Below, piece by piece: positions 8,663 to 19,544 of a stretch of DNA of 64,000 nt. The notes beneath the pieces were generated by a model. It saw only the letters and a program-made list of their open reading frames with translations, did no database searches and was not told the DNA's origin. The DNA lies in assembly GCF_000385335.1 (NCBI RefSeq), contig NZ_ARWA01000001.1, forward strand, positions 3,116,001-3,180,000, written 5' to 3'. The position numbers were made by a program, and so were the translations under genes. Origin of the DNA: Methyloferula stellata AR4. Its GTDB lineage: Bacteria > Pseudomonadota > Alphaproteobacteria > Rhizobiales > Beijerinckiaceae. Positions within the stretch are counted from its first letter, which is position 1; the number at the start of each line of letters is the position of its first letter.

Positions 8663-9169
8663 TCACCAGTGAAAATGATGCCGGTGTTTCGGCAGATGCG
8701 TCACCACCAGCACAGTGATTTTTTGCGACGCCAGGATCGGCGAAAAAGGCCGGTGCTTCGCATCGCCCAAAACGAGCTGGAGCGTGTGGCGGCCCGGCGG
8801 TAGGTCGAGGCGCGTCTCGGTCTGCCCAGCGCCGAAATGCAAGTGGGTCTTGTCAGACGGGATCACCTCGTTCGGAGCGATGGGCTCGTCGACATCGACG
8901 AAAAGATGATGGTGGCCGGCATTGGGCGCGGTGCTGCCCGCTTGCGTCACGCCCATGCCCCGCAATCCGAATTGGACCAGGAAAGGCGCTTTGAGGATCG
9001 CCCCATTGGTGGGGGAGATGAAATAGACCTTCGCATCGGCCGGCCCGGGCGTCGGGGTGGGCGGAGGCGCCGGCGTCTCCGCCGGTGCGGGAGCAGCGGT
9101 CTGCGCCACTGCCGGGACCGGCCCCAATAAAGCGGCTGCCATCAAAGCCTGAACCCATCTCTCGCGCAT
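8663..9169 (-). CDS. DUF4399 domain secreted protein
   Basis: A 168-residue exported protein. Residues 1-23 are a signal peptide (cleavage after AVAQ), then a Pro/Ala linker (about 24-45), then a DUF4399 domain with VYFISPTNGAILKAPFLVQF, a GHHHLFVDVD motif and FGAGQTETRLDLPPG. The His cluster suggests metal binding but no function is established. The C-terminus is unusually His-rich (HLPKHRHHFHW). It follows the kinase gene on the same strand with 70 nt between, so it could be read from the same promoter. Confidence 0.8.
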   Translation of the reverse strand: MRERWVQALMAAALLGPVPAVAQTAAPAPAETPAPPPTPTPGPADAKVYFISPTNGAILKAPFLVQFGLRGMGVTQAGSTAPNAGHHHLFVDVDEPIAPNEVIPSDKTHLHFGAGQTETRLDLPPGRHTLQLVLGDAKHRPFSPILASQKITVLVVTHLPKHRHHFHW

Positions 9170-9239
9170 TTCCCTGCTCTCCTAAGCGGCCCAATGGCCT
9201 ATGAAATTCATTCTTTAAAATCTTCTCGTTACGCGCTGC

Positions 9240-11306
9240 TCACATATTGCGCGCGACCCGCAGCCCGTGGCCCGGATAGCGGACGGTCTGATCGTAGAAT
9301 TCACGGGCGGTGATCCTGAGGTCGGCCGGACTGCTGGCCCATGAGCCGCCGCGCAACACGCGCTGTCCGCAATGTGGCGCGACCCAGGCCGACCCGTCGG
9401 CGGGCGCAGCCTTGAAATCCTTATGCCAGCAATCTTCGACCCATTGCGCGACCGACCCAGTTACGTCGCGAAGCCCGAAAGCATTCGCCGGATGAAGTCC
9501 GGCCTTCGGAGGATCGTTCGAAACCGATGGACCGCAGCCGTGGCACTCGGCCATTTGCGGCTCGAACTGATTGCCCCACCAATAGCGGGTCGTCGTATCG
9601 GCCCGCGCCGCATATTCCCATTCCGCTTCGGTCGGAAGCCGGTAGCTGTGACCGCTGACCCGCGACAGCCAGGTCAGATATTGCTGCGTATCGTCCCAGC
9701 TCAGATTGTGAACCGGCGTGTCGGGATCGCCCTCCGCGTTCGCGCTGCAACCCTTGTCGTTGAAGCAAAGCTGCCATTCGCCGACGGTGACCGGCAGGCG
9801 CCCGATCGCAAAGGACCCGACCGTCACCTTGTGAACCGGCTTCTCGGTCGGATCGCTGCTACTTCCCATGGCGAAGGGACCGCCGCGTAGCGCAATCAAT
9901 TCCGGACAGGTCGGACAATCGCGAAAGGCGCCAGGCGCCGTCGGTTTGACCGGCGGCGGCGGGACGGCAACCGGCGGCGCAACGACCGGCTCGGGCCGCG
10001 TCACCGCCGCATCCTGCTGGGGAACCGGCGGCGCAGATGGCTGAGACGCTGGTGTCGGCTCATCCCACACGGCAGCAGGGGCCGGTGTCTGGGCGGGTGC
10101 CGCGCCAAGCGGTTCCTGCGTCCGCGTCTCGACCGGAGATGGAGGCGGAGCCATGGCGTGGGCCTGCGGTTCTTTGGCGGCAGGCGCAGGCACCGCGGGA
10201 AGCTCCGGCTCGGAAGCAGGTTGCAGGCTCGGCGTCGCGGCAGCGGTGATCGAAGCCTCGGACGCCGGTTTTTTCGCAGGCGGTTCGCTGAGAAAATGCC
10301 AGCCGGCAAAACCGAGAAGAGCGATGACGCCGGCTAATGCCGCCGGAACGAACCAGCCAGAGCCACGCGACCGGCGTCGCGTGGCTTTCGGCATCGCTGG
10401 GACGGGCGGTGGCGTCGCAGGCGGTGAGCCGCCAGCCATTTGCGTGGACGGCACGGGGTCCGGCCAAGCCGCGACTTCCGCCATGCTGTCTGGACGATTG
10501 GCCGGGTCCGGCTGCAGCATCCGCTCCAATAGAGGCCGGATCTCCGGGTCGATGCCGCTCAGATCCGGCACTTTCTGACGCATGAGCACCAGATCGGCGG
10601 GCGTGCCCGACATTTTGATGGGCGCGCCGAGCAAAGCCGCGGCCAGCGTCAGTCCGAGCGAATAAATATCGCTCTTGGCTGTGACGATGCCGCCATAAAG
10701 ACCGATCTGCTCGGGCGAGGCGAAATTCGACTTGCCGGCGAAATCCTCGCCGATCACCGTCGCACCGCCCAAACTGTCGCGCGCTATGCCGAAGTCGATC
10801 AGCTTGGCGCGATTGGGATCATTGCCGGGAAGGATAATATTGTCGGGCGAGACATCGCGATGGATCACGCCGAGCCGGTGCGCCGCCTCGAGGCCCGCCG
10901 CGAGCCGCCGCCGCAACACATGCGCGGCGGCAAGGTCGAGCGGCCGGCGCTTCAGAATATTCGAAAGCGAGTCGCCCTCGACGAATTCCATCGCAAGATA
11001 AGGCGCTTTCAGATTCGGATCGGTCGTGAAGATGTAATAGCGGACGATGGCATCGTGCGGCGTGCGATGCAGAGCCGAGGCTTCCTTGCGAAACAGCGCC
11101 AGATAGGTGTCGTTCTCGGCGAGTTCCGGCCGGATCATCTTGATCGCGACGCTGTCGCCCGTCTCCAATGCGCGGCCGCGATAGATGCGGCCCATGCCGC
11201 CGATCGCGATCAACTCGTCGATCTCGAAGACACCGTTCAGCCGCGTGCCCGGCCCGACGCCCGAAGATCCCTGCGGTTTGCTCACTGTCGGCTCTGTCAC
11301 GGACAT
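9240..11306 (-). CDS. Ser/Thr protein kinase fused to SUMF1 domain
   Basis: A 688-residue protein. Residues ~25-285 are a Hanks-type kinase: Gly loop IAIGGMGRIYRG, lysine in VAIKMIRPE, catalytic HRDVSPDNI, and DFGIA as the metal-binding loop; all key residues are intact. A single membrane segment follows (about 320-342, WFVPAALAGVIALLGFAGW), then a Pro/Ala-rich linker to ~460. The C-terminal ~230 residues form a formylglycine-generating-enzyme-like (SUMF1) domain with LPTEAEWEYAAR, VTGSVAQWVED and VLRGGSWAS. The topology predicts cytoplasmic kinase and periplasmic SUMF1. Whether the SUMF1 part oxidises Cys or only binds ligand is not evident. No phosphatase gene is adjacent. Confidence 0.92.
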   Translation of the reverse strand: MSVTEPTVSKPQGSSGVGPGTRLNGVFEIDELIAIGGMGRIYRGRALETGDSVAIKMIRPELAENDTYLALFRKEASALHRTPHDAIVRYYIFTTDPNLKAPYLAMEFVEGDSLSNILKRRPLDLAAAHVLRRRLAAGLEAAHRLGVIHRDVSPDNIILPGNDPNRAKLIDFGIARDSLGGATVIGEDFAGKSNFASPEQIGLYGGIVTAKSDIYSLGLTLAAALLGAPIKMSGTPADLVLMRQKVPDLSGIDPEIRPLLERMLQPDPANRPDSMAEVAAWPDPVPSTQMAGGSPPATPPPVPAMPKATRRRSRGSGWFVPAALAGVIALLGFAGWHFLSEPPAKKPASEASITAAATPSLQPASEPELPAVPAPAAKEPQAHAMAPPPSPVETRTQEPLGAAPAQTPAPAAVWDEPTPASQPSAPPVPQQDAAVTRPEPVVAPPVAVPPPPVKPTAPGAFRDCPTCPELIALRGGPFAMGSSSDPTEKPVHKVTVGSFAIGRLPVTVGEWQLCFNDKGCSANAEGDPDTPVHNLSWDDTQQYLTWLSRVSGHSYRLPTEAEWEYAARADTTTRYWWGNQFEPQMAECHGCGPSVSNDPPKAGLHPANAFGLRDVTGSVAQWVEDCWHKDFKAAPADGSAWVAPHCGQRVLRGGSWASSPADLRITAREFYDQTVRYPGHGLRVARNM

Positions 11307-11702
11307 GACCTCGTGTTGGCATTATAGAACGCGCGCACGTTTCCATCGCATGCGCAAACGAGTCCACATCACGGTCGGTGCCATCGTAGGCTTACGGCCG
11401 TAGGTCGCAAGTCTTGGTTGTCTTAGGATGTGCGCTAGCGCACTTGCGTTGCAGCACCGTGAAGCGGTCAAGTATCAGTCGCGCGGCCTTACGGTCCGGT
11501 TCACGCGATCGGCAAATTTTCCCGTATTTGCGCAAAACTGAGCTTTTTTCCCGGGCTTCTTCAGCGTAAAAGCGCGCGTCATCTTGCAATGCTAGAAAAC
11601 CCGCGTCGAGCGCGGCAGACCTGAAGGGCTCGAACCGGCGCCGCCGCCCGGCCTTCCCGAATGCTCATCTAATACATGAATAATAACGCCTAAGGAGCTT
11701 AA
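11307..11702. other. Divergent kinase/enolase spacer with palindromes
   Basis: No convincing gene. It holds two perfect palindromes: TACGGCCGTA at 11393-11402 and GTGCGCTAGCGCAC at 11430-11443, the second flanked by the inverted pair CGCAAGT (11406-11412) / ACTTGCG (11442-11448). Both promoters (kinase leftward, eno rightward) should lie here. A strong ribosome binding site, AAGGAG, precedes the eno ATG by about 5 nt. Confidence 0.6.
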
Positions 11703-12986
<1,284 letters not shown>

Positions 12987-13115
12987 GGCATTTTGAGTCC
13001 GAGCGAGACTTCCGAGCTGGGCCTTTTGGGCGAAGGTAACGATTTCTTCGCCTAATCGGCTGAATTTGCTTTGCGTCTTAATTTCTCGCTAACCCTGATT
13101 CGCCAATGTCGGCGC

Positions 13116-13439
13116 ATGGTCATCCGCAGGCGCGTTCGCGCGGTCTTCTTTCCGCTGTTGCTCTATTGCGTCTCCGGCACGGTTGGGGGCTATTTCGTCT
13201 GGCACGCGCTGAACGGCGAGCGCGGCCTCAAGACCAAGGACGAATACGAGCACAAGATCGCGGTTCTTGAGCAGGATCTAGGCCACCTTCGCGCCGAACA
13301 TGCGCAATGGGCGCATAAGATCGACCTGATGCGGGGCCAGACCATCGATCGCGACCTTCTCGACGAGGAAGCGCGCCGATTGCTCGGATTGAGCCATAAA
13401 AACGAGCTGGTGATCTTCGTGGCGTCCCCACAAAAATAA
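13116..13439 (+). CDS. ftsB: FtsB/DivIC-type septum formation initiator
   Basis: About 107 residues: short basic N-terminus (MVIRRRVRAV), one membrane segment (about 8-30, FFPLLLYCVSGTVGGYFVWH), then a heptad-patterned coiled coil (about 40-80, LEQDLGHLRAEHAQWAHKID) and a conserved tail DEEARRLLGLSHKNELVI. This is the layout of FtsB/DivIC proteins, which bridge FtsL and FtsQ in the divisome. I chose ATG 13116; an upstream TTG at 13071 would add 15 residues without a clear ribosome binding site. The position between eno and pdhA is typical. Confidence 0.87.
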   Translation: MVIRRRVRAVFFPLLLYCVSGTVGGYFVWHALNGERGLKTKDEYEHKIAVLEQDLGHLRAEHAQWAHKIDLMRGQTIDRDLLDEEARRLLGLSHKNELVIFVASPQK

Positions 13440-13658
13440 ATCCGCCTGCAAAGTTTCATAAAAGCGTGATGCTCCGCCTAAATATAGGTCTATTGGCCGT
13501 TTTGCCTCCTCGCCTTCACAACCAAGCTGGGTTAATTTCCTAGGTATGCCAGAGTCAGGCGACGAACCGGCTCGCATCAGGCCTTTGGGATAACAGCCGC
13601 GGGCTTTGATCGGACCGGTTCGGCGTTTGGTAAAGGCGAGCGTTTGCAAGAGGATTTC

Positions 13659-14693
13659 ATGGCCGCATCACCGTCCACCCGTGCCAAAGCAGCCGGAGGA
13701 AAAGACGCCGCGCCGCCGTCCTCGAATGTCGGCGACTTCACTTTAGAGGAAGAACTCGCCGCCTATGAAAACATGCTTTTGATCCGCCGCTTCGAAGAAA
13801 AGGCCGGTCAGATGTATGGCATGGGCCTGATCGGCGGCTTCTGCCACCTCTATATCGGCCAGGAGGCCGTCGTCACCGGCATGATGATGGCCGCGAAAGA
13901 CGGCGATCAGACGATCACCAGCTATCGCGATCATGGCCATATGATCGCCGCCGGCCTCGACCCGAAGGCCGTGATGTCGGAATTGACCGGACGCAAGAGC
14001 GGCCTTTCGCATGGCAAGGGCGGCTCCATGCACATGTTCTCGAAGGAGAAGCATTTTTACGGCGGCCATGGCATCGTCGGCGCGCAAGTCCCGCTCGGCA
14101 CCGGCCTCGCCTTCGCCAATCTCTATCGCGGCAACGACAATGTCAGCTTCACCTATTTCGGCGACGGCGCCGCGAACCAGGGCCAAGTCTATGAGAGCTT
14201 CAATATGGCGGAGCTCTGGAAATTGCCCGTCGTCTATGTGATCGAGAATAATCTCTATGCCATGGGCACCTCGGTCGCCCGCTCCTCGGCGCTGACCGAT
14301 TTCTCAAAGCGTGGCGCCTCTTTCAACATTCCGGGCGAACAGGTCGACGGCATGGACATTCGCGCCGTCAAAGCCGCCGCCGACCGCGCGACTGCCTGGT
14401 GCCGCGGCGGCAATGGTCCGATCATTCTCGAAATGCAGACCTATCGCTATCGCGGCCATTCCATGTCCGATCCGGCGAAATATAGGGCCAAGGAAGAAGT
14501 GCAGAAAATGCGCGAGGAGCATGATCCGATCGAGCAGGTTCGCGCCCGTCTGCTGCGCAACAATCAAGCAAGCGAAGACGATCTCAAAAAGATCGACGCG
14601 AAGATCCGCGCGACCGTCGCCGAAGCGGCGGAATTTGCAACGAACGATCCCGAGCCGGATGCGTCCGAACTTTGGACGGATGTCCTGAAATAA
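13659..14693 (+). CDS. pdhA: Pyruvate dehydrogenase E1 alpha
   Basis: A 344-residue thiamine diphosphate-dependent subunit. The TPP/Mg motif is visible as [20 protein letters not shown] with later N-N ([10 protein letters not shown]), and the regulatory-loop region reads [14 protein letters not shown]. The N-terminal ~30 residues are an Ala/Lys/Ser-rich extension before the catalytic fold. Start at ATG 13659 is supported by AGAGGA 5-9 nt upstream (a TTG at 13644 would overlap that site). With PdhB it decarboxylates pyruvate and transfers the acetyl group to lipoyl-E2. Followed by pdhB after 13 nt. Confidence 0.95.
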   Translation: MAASPSTRAKAAGGKDAAPPSSNVGDFTLEEELAAYENMLLIRRFEEKAGQMYGMGLIGGFCHLYIGQEAVVTGMMMAAKDGDQTITSYRDHGHMIAAGLDPKAVMSELTGRKSGLSHGKGGSMHMFSKEKHFYGGHGIVGAQVPLGTGLAFANLYRGNDNVSFTYFGDGAANQGQVYESFNMAELWKLPVVYVIENNLYAMGTSVARSSALTDFSKRGASFNIPGEQVDGMDIRAVKAAADRATAWCRGGNGPIILEMQTYRYRGHSMSDPAKYRAKEEVQKMREEHDPIEQVRARLLRNNQASEDDLKKIDAKIRATVAEAAEFATNDPEPDASELWTDVLK

Positions 14694-14706
14694 GGGTCGA
14701 GACAGA

Positions 14707-16095
14707 ATGGCAACCAATATACTCATGCCCGCCCTGTCGCCGACGATGGAACAGGGCAAACTCACCAAATGGCTCAAGAAGGAAGGCGATAAGGTGCGCT
14801 CCGGCGACGTGCTCGCCGAGATCGAAACCGACAAAGCGACGATGGAAGTCGAGGCCGTCGACGAAGGCACGCTCGCGCAGATCCTCATCCCCGACGGCAC
14901 CGAGAATGTCGCCGTGAATACGCCGATCGGCGTGATCTTGGGCGACGACGGCGAAGCCATGCCGAAGCCTGCGGCCACGAAGCCCGAAGCGCTTGCAATC
15001 CAGGCCGAAGCGCCTGCGCCGAAGATCGAAGCGCCCTCACCGGCGGTAGCCCCGCCTGCGAGCCCCGCCGTGGTGGGCAGGCTCGAAGAGCCGGGCATTC
15101 CGGCCGGCACGAGCATGGTCACGATGACTGTCCGCGAAGCGTTGCGTGATGCCATGATGGAGGAAATGCGCCGCGACGAGACCGTCTTCATCATGGGCGA
15201 GGAAGTCGCCGAATATCAGGGCGCCTATAAGATCAGCCAAGGTCTCTTGCAGGAATTCGGTGCCCGCCGCGTCGTCGATACGCCGATCACCGAACATGCT
15301 TTCGCAGGTCTCGGCATTGGCGCCGCGCTCAGCGGCTTGCGGCCGATCGTCGAATTCATGACTTTCAATTTCGCCATGCAGGCAATGGATCAGATCATCA
15401 ATTCCGCCGCCAAGACGCTCTATATGTCGGGCGGCCAGATGGGCTGCCCCATCGTGTTTCGCGGCCCGAATGGCGCAGCGGCGCGTGTCGCCGCTCAACA
15501 TAGCCAGGATTATTCCGCCTGGTTTTCGCATATCCCAGGCCTCAAGGTCGTCGCGCCCTATAGCGCAGCGGATTTCAAGGGCTTGTTAAAGAGCGCGATC
15601 CGCGATCCCAATCCGGTCATCTTCCTCGAAAACGAAATTCTCTACGGCCATTCCTTCGACGTGCCGCAGATCGAGGATTATCTCGTCCCCATCGGCAAGG
15701 CGAAGATCGCTCGGCCGGGCGAACATGTGACAATCGTCTCTTTCTCCTTCGGCATGACCTATGCGCTCAAAGCCGCCGAGGACCTGGCCAAGGACGGTAT
15801 CGAGGCCGAAGTCATCGATCTGCGCACCTTGCGGCCGATGGATACGGCGACGATCATCTCCTCGGTCAAGAAGACCGGCCGCTGCGTGACGGTTGAAGAA
15901 GGCTGGCCGCAATCGGGCGTCGGCGCCGAAATCAGTGCGGTGCTGATGGCCGAGGCCTTCGATTATCTCGACGCGCCGGTCTTGCGTGTCACGGGCCGCG
16001 ACGTGCCCATGCCCTATGCCGCAAATCTCGAAAAGCTGGCTCTGCCGAGCGTTGCCGATGTGGTGCAGGCGGCGAAGGCGGTCTGCTACAAGTGA
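14707..16095 (+). CDS. pdhB: Pyruvate dehydrogenase E1 beta with lipoyl domain
   Basis: A 462-residue E1 beta subunit that begins with a biotinyl/lipoyl domain (residues 1-80; lipoyl lysine in [15 protein letters not shown]), an Ala/Pro hinge (about 85-135), and then the transketolase-like E1 beta fold ([39 protein letters not shown], ending in the C-terminal domain with [14 protein letters not shown]). An N-terminal lipoyl domain on E1 beta is known from alphaproteobacteria such as Sinorhizobium and Zymomonas. It lies between pdhA and pdhC in one operon. Confidence 0.95.
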   Translation: MATNILMPALSPTMEQGKLTKWLKKEGDKVRSGDVLAEIETDKATMEVEAVDEGTLAQILIPDGTENVAVNTPIGVILGDDGEAMPKPAATKPEALAIQAEAPAPKIEAPSPAVAPPASPAVVGRLEEPGIPAGTSMVTMTVREALRDAMMEEMRRDETVFIMGEEVAEYQGAYKISQGLLQEFGARRVVDTPITEHAFAGLGIGAALSGLRPIVEFMTFNFAMQAMDQIINSAAKTLYMSGGQMGCPIVFRGPNGAAARVAAQHSQDYSAWFSHIPGLKVVAPYSAADFKGLLKSAIRDPNPVIFLENEILYGHSFDVPQIEDYLVPIGKAKIARPGEHVTIVSFSFGMTYALKAAEDLAKDGIEAEVIDLRTLRPMDTATIISSVKKTGRCVTVEEGWPQSGVGAEISAVLMAEAFDYLDAPVLRVTGRDVPMPYAANLEKLALPSVADVVQAAKAVCYK

Positions 16096-16188
16096 TACTC
16101 GCCAGCCGCTCTAAAAATTGAATGGTCGGTCTGGCGCAAGCTTCTGCGAGCCAGACTTATTTCGAATCCTCTCTGAAAGAGGTCTTCC

Positions 16189-17502
16189 ATGCCGATCAAT
16201 ATCCTCATGCCGGCGCTCTCGCCCACGATGGAAAAGGGCAACCTTGCCCGTTGGCTGAAGAAGGAAGGCGATAAGATCAAATCGGGCGACGTGCTGGCCG
16301 AGATCGAGACCGATAAGGCGACGATGGAGGTCGAGGCCGTCGACGAAGGCATTTTGGCGAAGATCGTCGTGCCCGACGGCACGGCCGATGTGCCCGTCAA
16401 CGATGTGATCGGCCTCATCACCGAAGAGGGCGAGGACGCAAGCGCCATTTCGGTTTCGGCCAAGGCCGCGCCGCCGACCGCGAGCGCGGCTGCGCCTGCT
16501 TCCGAGAGCCCTGCCCCTGCCCCGATCAGCGCCGCCCCATCTCCAACGCCAGCCGCGGCACTCAATGGGCATGCCGATCACGGACGGATCTTCGCCTCGC
16601 CGCTGGCACGCCGGATCGCCAAGGAGACAGGCGTCGATCTTGCCGCGATTAAGGGCTCGGGTCCGCATGGCCGCGTCGTCGAACGCGACGTCAAGACAGC
16701 GCTCGCCGAAGGACCGAAGCCTCAGCCCGCGCCGCCTGCACGCCCCGCTTATACGCCGGGCCTTTCCGATGAGATCATCAAAGCCTATTTCGAGCCCGGC
16801 ACCTATGAGGCCGTTCCGCATGACACGATGCGCAAGACGATCGCGCGACGCCTCGCCGAAGCGAAGCAGACGATCCCGCATTTCTATCTGACCGTCGATT
16901 GCGAGATCGACACGCTCTTGAAGCTGCGCGAGGACATCAACCGCTCCGCACCGCTGAACAAGGATGGCAAACCGGCTTACAAAATCTCGGTCAACGATAT
17001 GGTGATCAAGGCTTTGGCGCTTGCGATCGTGCGCGTGCCGGGTGCCAACGTCACCTTTACCGAAGCGGCGATGCTGCATCATCAGCATGCCGATGTGGCC
17101 GTCGCCGTCGCCATACCCGACGGGTTGATCACGCCGGTGGTGCGCGCCGCCGATACGCTGCCGCTGTCCGTTCTGTCGAACATGATGAAGGATATGGTCG
17201 CCCGCGCCAAGGAGCGCCGTCTCAAGCCGAACGAATATCAAGGCGGCGTGACGGCCGTCTCCAATCTCGGCATGTTCGGGATCAAGGATTTCTGCGCGGT
17301 GATCAACCCGCCGCAGTCGTCGATCATGGCGATCGGCATGGACGAAGAACGGGCCATCGTCAAAAATGGTGCGATCGTCGCGGCGCATATGATGAGCGCG
17401 ACGATCTCGTGCGACCATCGCGCCATGGATGGCGCCAAAGGCGCCGAGCTGATCTCTGCCTTCAAGAAGCTGATCGAGAATCCAATCAGCATGCTGATCT
17501 AG
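16189..17502 (+). CDS. pdhC: Pyruvate dehydrogenase E2 (acetyltransferase)
   Basis: A 437-residue dihydrolipoamide acetyltransferase. Residues 1-80 form a lipoyl domain nearly identical to that of PdhB ([15 protein letters not shown] again); an Ala/Pro linker leads to the peripheral-subunit binding domain (FASPLARRIAKETGVDLAAI, ~131-165) and then the catalytic domain ending with the active-site block SCDHRAMDGAKGAEL. It forms the core of the complex. No E3 (lpd) gene follows; an outer-membrane protein gene on the other strand comes next. Confidence 0.96.
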   Translation: MPINILMPALSPTMEKGNLARWLKKEGDKIKSGDVLAEIETDKATMEVEAVDEGILAKIVVPDGTADVPVNDVIGLITEEGEDASAISVSAKAAPPTASAAAPASESPAPAPISAAPSPTPAAALNGHADHGRIFASPLARRIAKETGVDLAAIKGSGPHGRVVERDVKTALAEGPKPQPAPPARPAYTPGLSDEIIKAYFEPGTYEAVPHDTMRKTIARRLAEAKQTIPHFYLTVDCEIDTLLKLREDINRSAPLNKDGKPAYKISVNDMVIKALALAIVRVPGANVTFTEAAMLHHQHADVAVAVAIPDGLITPVVRAADTLPLSVLSNMMKDMVARAKERRLKPNEYQGGVTAVSNLGMFGIKDFCAVINPPQSSIMAIGMDEERAIVKNGAIVAAHMMSATISCDHRAMDGAKGAELISAFKKLIENPISMLI

Positions 17503-17508
17503 AGCACG

Positions 17509-17537
17509 ATCCGAAAACGCGGCCTCGCTTTTCGGAT
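17509..17537. terminator. Inverted repeat after pdhC
   Basis: A perfect 9-bp inverted pair, ATCCGAAAA (17509-17517) and TTTTCGGAT (17529-17537), around an 11-nt loop, 7 nt after the pdhC stop. The sequence resembles a dispersed palindrome common in Rhizobiales genomes (GATCCGAAAA...TTTTCGGAT...GATCAT). It may serve as the 3' end of the pdh transcript although no run of T follows. Confidence 0.6.
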
Positions 17538-17631
17538 AAGATCATCCGTCGAACGAAAATCGGGACCGTCCCGCAATCAGCGGAACGATCCCGATTTATG
17601 AGGCTCAGTACAAAAGCCTAGTTTTTAAAAC

Positions 17632-18333
17632 TCAGTACTTCGCGAGGACCGGAGCCGGCGGAGCAAAAGTATCGAACTTATAGCTGAAGCCCGCCTGCAC
17701 GCGATTATCCGTCGAGTGATGGTTCAACGGGAAAGCGAAGACAGCATCGCTGAAGCGGCCGTAATCGGTGTAGCGGTATTCCGCACGAACCGACCAATTG
17801 TTGGTGACGGCATATTCGATACCGCCGCCGACGGTCCAACCGACCCGGGTGCGATCGAACGAAGCGAAGGCGCCGGGCGTGACGAAGCTGTCCTTGATAT
17901 CGGCGAAGGCGACACCGCCCGTTCCGTAGATCAGGGTGCGATCCCAGGCATAACCGACGCGGCCGCGGATCGAAGCATCAACCGGGATCTTCGTGGAGGC
18001 GGAGATCGGGCCGAGGACGCTGAATGCGCTGCCGGTGTAGCTCGTGCCGTTCACGTCACCTTCGAGACCGATGACGAACTGCTGGACCTGGTAGTTGTAG
18101 CCGATGTGCGCGCCACCGACGACACCCGACGGCTGCGAAGACACCAAGGTCGCCGGCTCACGTCCCCATTCGTAGCCGATCTGACCGCCGAGATAGACGC
18201 CGGTCCAGGTGAAGAGCGGCGGCGGCGGGAGATAGGGCGGAGGCGCCTGACGGCGACTCGGAAGATCGGCCGCAAAGGCCGACGCGGAAGTTGCGAGAAC
18301 CGCAACGCTCGTCAGAAGGATTTTACGCATCAT
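17632..18333 (-). CDS. Outer-membrane beta-barrel protein, Omp25/Omp31 type
   Basis: A 233-residue exported protein: signal peptide (about 1-21, ending SAFAAD), a Pro-rich spacer (RRQAPPPYLPPPPLFTWTGV), then a small beta-barrel with YLGGQIGYEWG, HIGYNYQVQQFVIGLEGDV and RVGWTVGGGIEYAVTNNWSV, all typical of the rhizobial/Brucella Omp25-Omp31 family. Such proteins are abundant structural porin-like barrels. The last residue is Tyr, consistent with barrel insertion. A second family member is at 33866-34558. Confidence 0.9.
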   Translation of the reverse strand: MMRKILLTSVAVLATSASAFAADLPSRRQAPPPYLPPPPLFTWTGVYLGGQIGYEWGREPATLVSSQPSGVVGGAHIGYNYQVQQFVIGLEGDVNGTSYTGSAFSVLGPISASTKIPVDASIRGRVGYAWDRTLIYGTGGVAFADIKDSFVTPGAFASFDRTRVGWTVGGGIEYAVTNNWSVRAEYRYTDYGRFSDAVFAFPLNHHSTDNRVQAGFSYKFDTFAPPAPVLAKY

Positions 18334-18784
18334 TTTTTTTGACCTCGTTTAGCCTGGAACACGCATCTTAGACCGTTGGTTTGCACCCCCCAATCTTAAG
18401 AGCGCTTTAAAGGAAAAACACCGCGTTCACGCTTTGACATTCGTCAATCGAGAGACTGGCATAACCAATTCAAGCAATCCTTGCTTCGCGGCTTTTCTTT
18501 TCCCTTATGGTGACTTGTTTGATAATGTTTTGGCGGTCAACCTCGTGGCCGATCACAATATGGGGACTCCCTATGAGGTACATGCAAAAGACACATTTCA
18601 TTTGAGATGTGATGCATGCAAACAACAGAAAAGAACACGCACATCGGATGTAGAAATAGTGCAATTTAAGTGTGGCGAATTTGGGTTGGGATGCGTTCAC
18701 GCTTGAAACCGAAATGAAACATTCGCTCACAGCGATTCATCAACTTTTCGGTAACTTTCTCACGTTTGTCAGCGGACTTGAATC
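18334..18784. other. AT-richer divergent spacer, no clear gene
   Basis: Separates the OMP gene from recO. It is visibly less GC-rich than its surroundings. Open frames of about 90 codons exist on both strands but neither resembles a protein family nor has a ribosome binding site. A 12-nt direct repeat GCGTTCACGCTT occurs at 18423-18434 and 18693-18704, one copy about 90 nt upstream of each gene start. Confidence 0.5.
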
Positions 18785-19513
18785 ATGGAGTGGCGCGACG
18801 AAGGATTGATCACCGGGCTCAAGAAATATGGCGAGACGAGTGTCATCCTCGAAGTCATGACGAAAGCGCATGGGCGGCATCTGGGCCTTGTCAAAGGCGG
18901 CCGCTCCAAACGCATGCATGCGGTGCTGCAGCCAGGCAATCAGGCCGATCTCGTCTGGCGCGCGAGACTCGATGAACACCTAGGTACCTTCGCGGTCGAA
19001 GCGACGGCCTTGCGCGCCTCGAGGTTTTTGGCAAACAGCGAAGCTTTGCACGCCTTGAACCTCATCACGAGTCTCTTGCGGCTGATGCCGGAACGCGACC
19101 CTCACCAAAATCTCTATCGCGCCGCCTCGCTGATCGCCGATGAACTCGACACATCCGAGCATATCCCGGCCATGCTCGTGCGCTTTGAAATGGTAATCCT
19201 CGCCGAACTGGGATTCGGTCTCGATTTGGACAGTTGCGCCGCAACCGGCGGCCATGAGGATCTGATCTATGTCTCGCCGAAATCCGGCCGCGCCGTATCG
19301 CGCGAGGCAGGCGCGCCTTACCGTGATAAGCTTCTGCCCTTGCCGGCCTTTTTACGCGGCGAGGATCACGACACGAAGCCGCCGCCCTGCGACATTCGCG
19401 ACGGATTCAGATTGACGGAATATTTCCTGATGCGCGATCTCTTCGCGCCGCGTGGCCTCGCCATGCCGGCCGCGCATCACGCCTATCTCGCCGAGATTTC
19501 CAAATCTGCATGA
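18785..19513 (+). CDS. recO: DNA repair protein RecO
   Basis: A 242-residue RecFOR mediator that anneals ssDNA and loads RecA. The N-terminal OB fold begins MEWRDEGLITGLKKYGETSVI, with the typical HGRHLGLVKGGRSKRM strand pair; the C-terminal helical domain contains FEMVILAELGFGLDLDSCAATG. Of the zinc-binding cysteines seen in some RecO proteins only one (in LDLDSCAATG) is evident. Length and start are normal. Encoded upstream of parC with one small gene between. Confidence 0.92.
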   Translation: MEWRDEGLITGLKKYGETSVILEVMTKAHGRHLGLVKGGRSKRMHAVLQPGNQADLVWRARLDEHLGTFAVEATALRASRFLANSEALHALNLITSLLRLMPERDPHQNLYRAASLIADELDTSEHIPAMLVRFEMVILAELGFGLDLDSCAATGGHEDLIYVSPKSGRAVSREAGAPYRDKLLPLPAFLRGEDHDTKPPPCDIRDGFRLTEYFLMRDLFAPRGLAMPAAHHAYLAEISKSA

Positions 19514-19544
19514 GACGGGAGAATGGCCGCCTCAGACCGGCCGA

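Noticed and set aside
11392-11589. A 65-codon minus-strand frame upstream of eno
   Set aside because: It runs through the palindromic spacer, lacks a ribosome binding site and resembles no protein.
16111-17418. A 435-codon minus-strand frame
   Set aside because: Antisense of pdhC, which is clearly the real gene.
18434-18706. Overlapping frames of ~90 codons on both strands
   Set aside because: Neither looks like a protein family or has a ribosome binding site; the opposing frames are probably due to the lower GC content.
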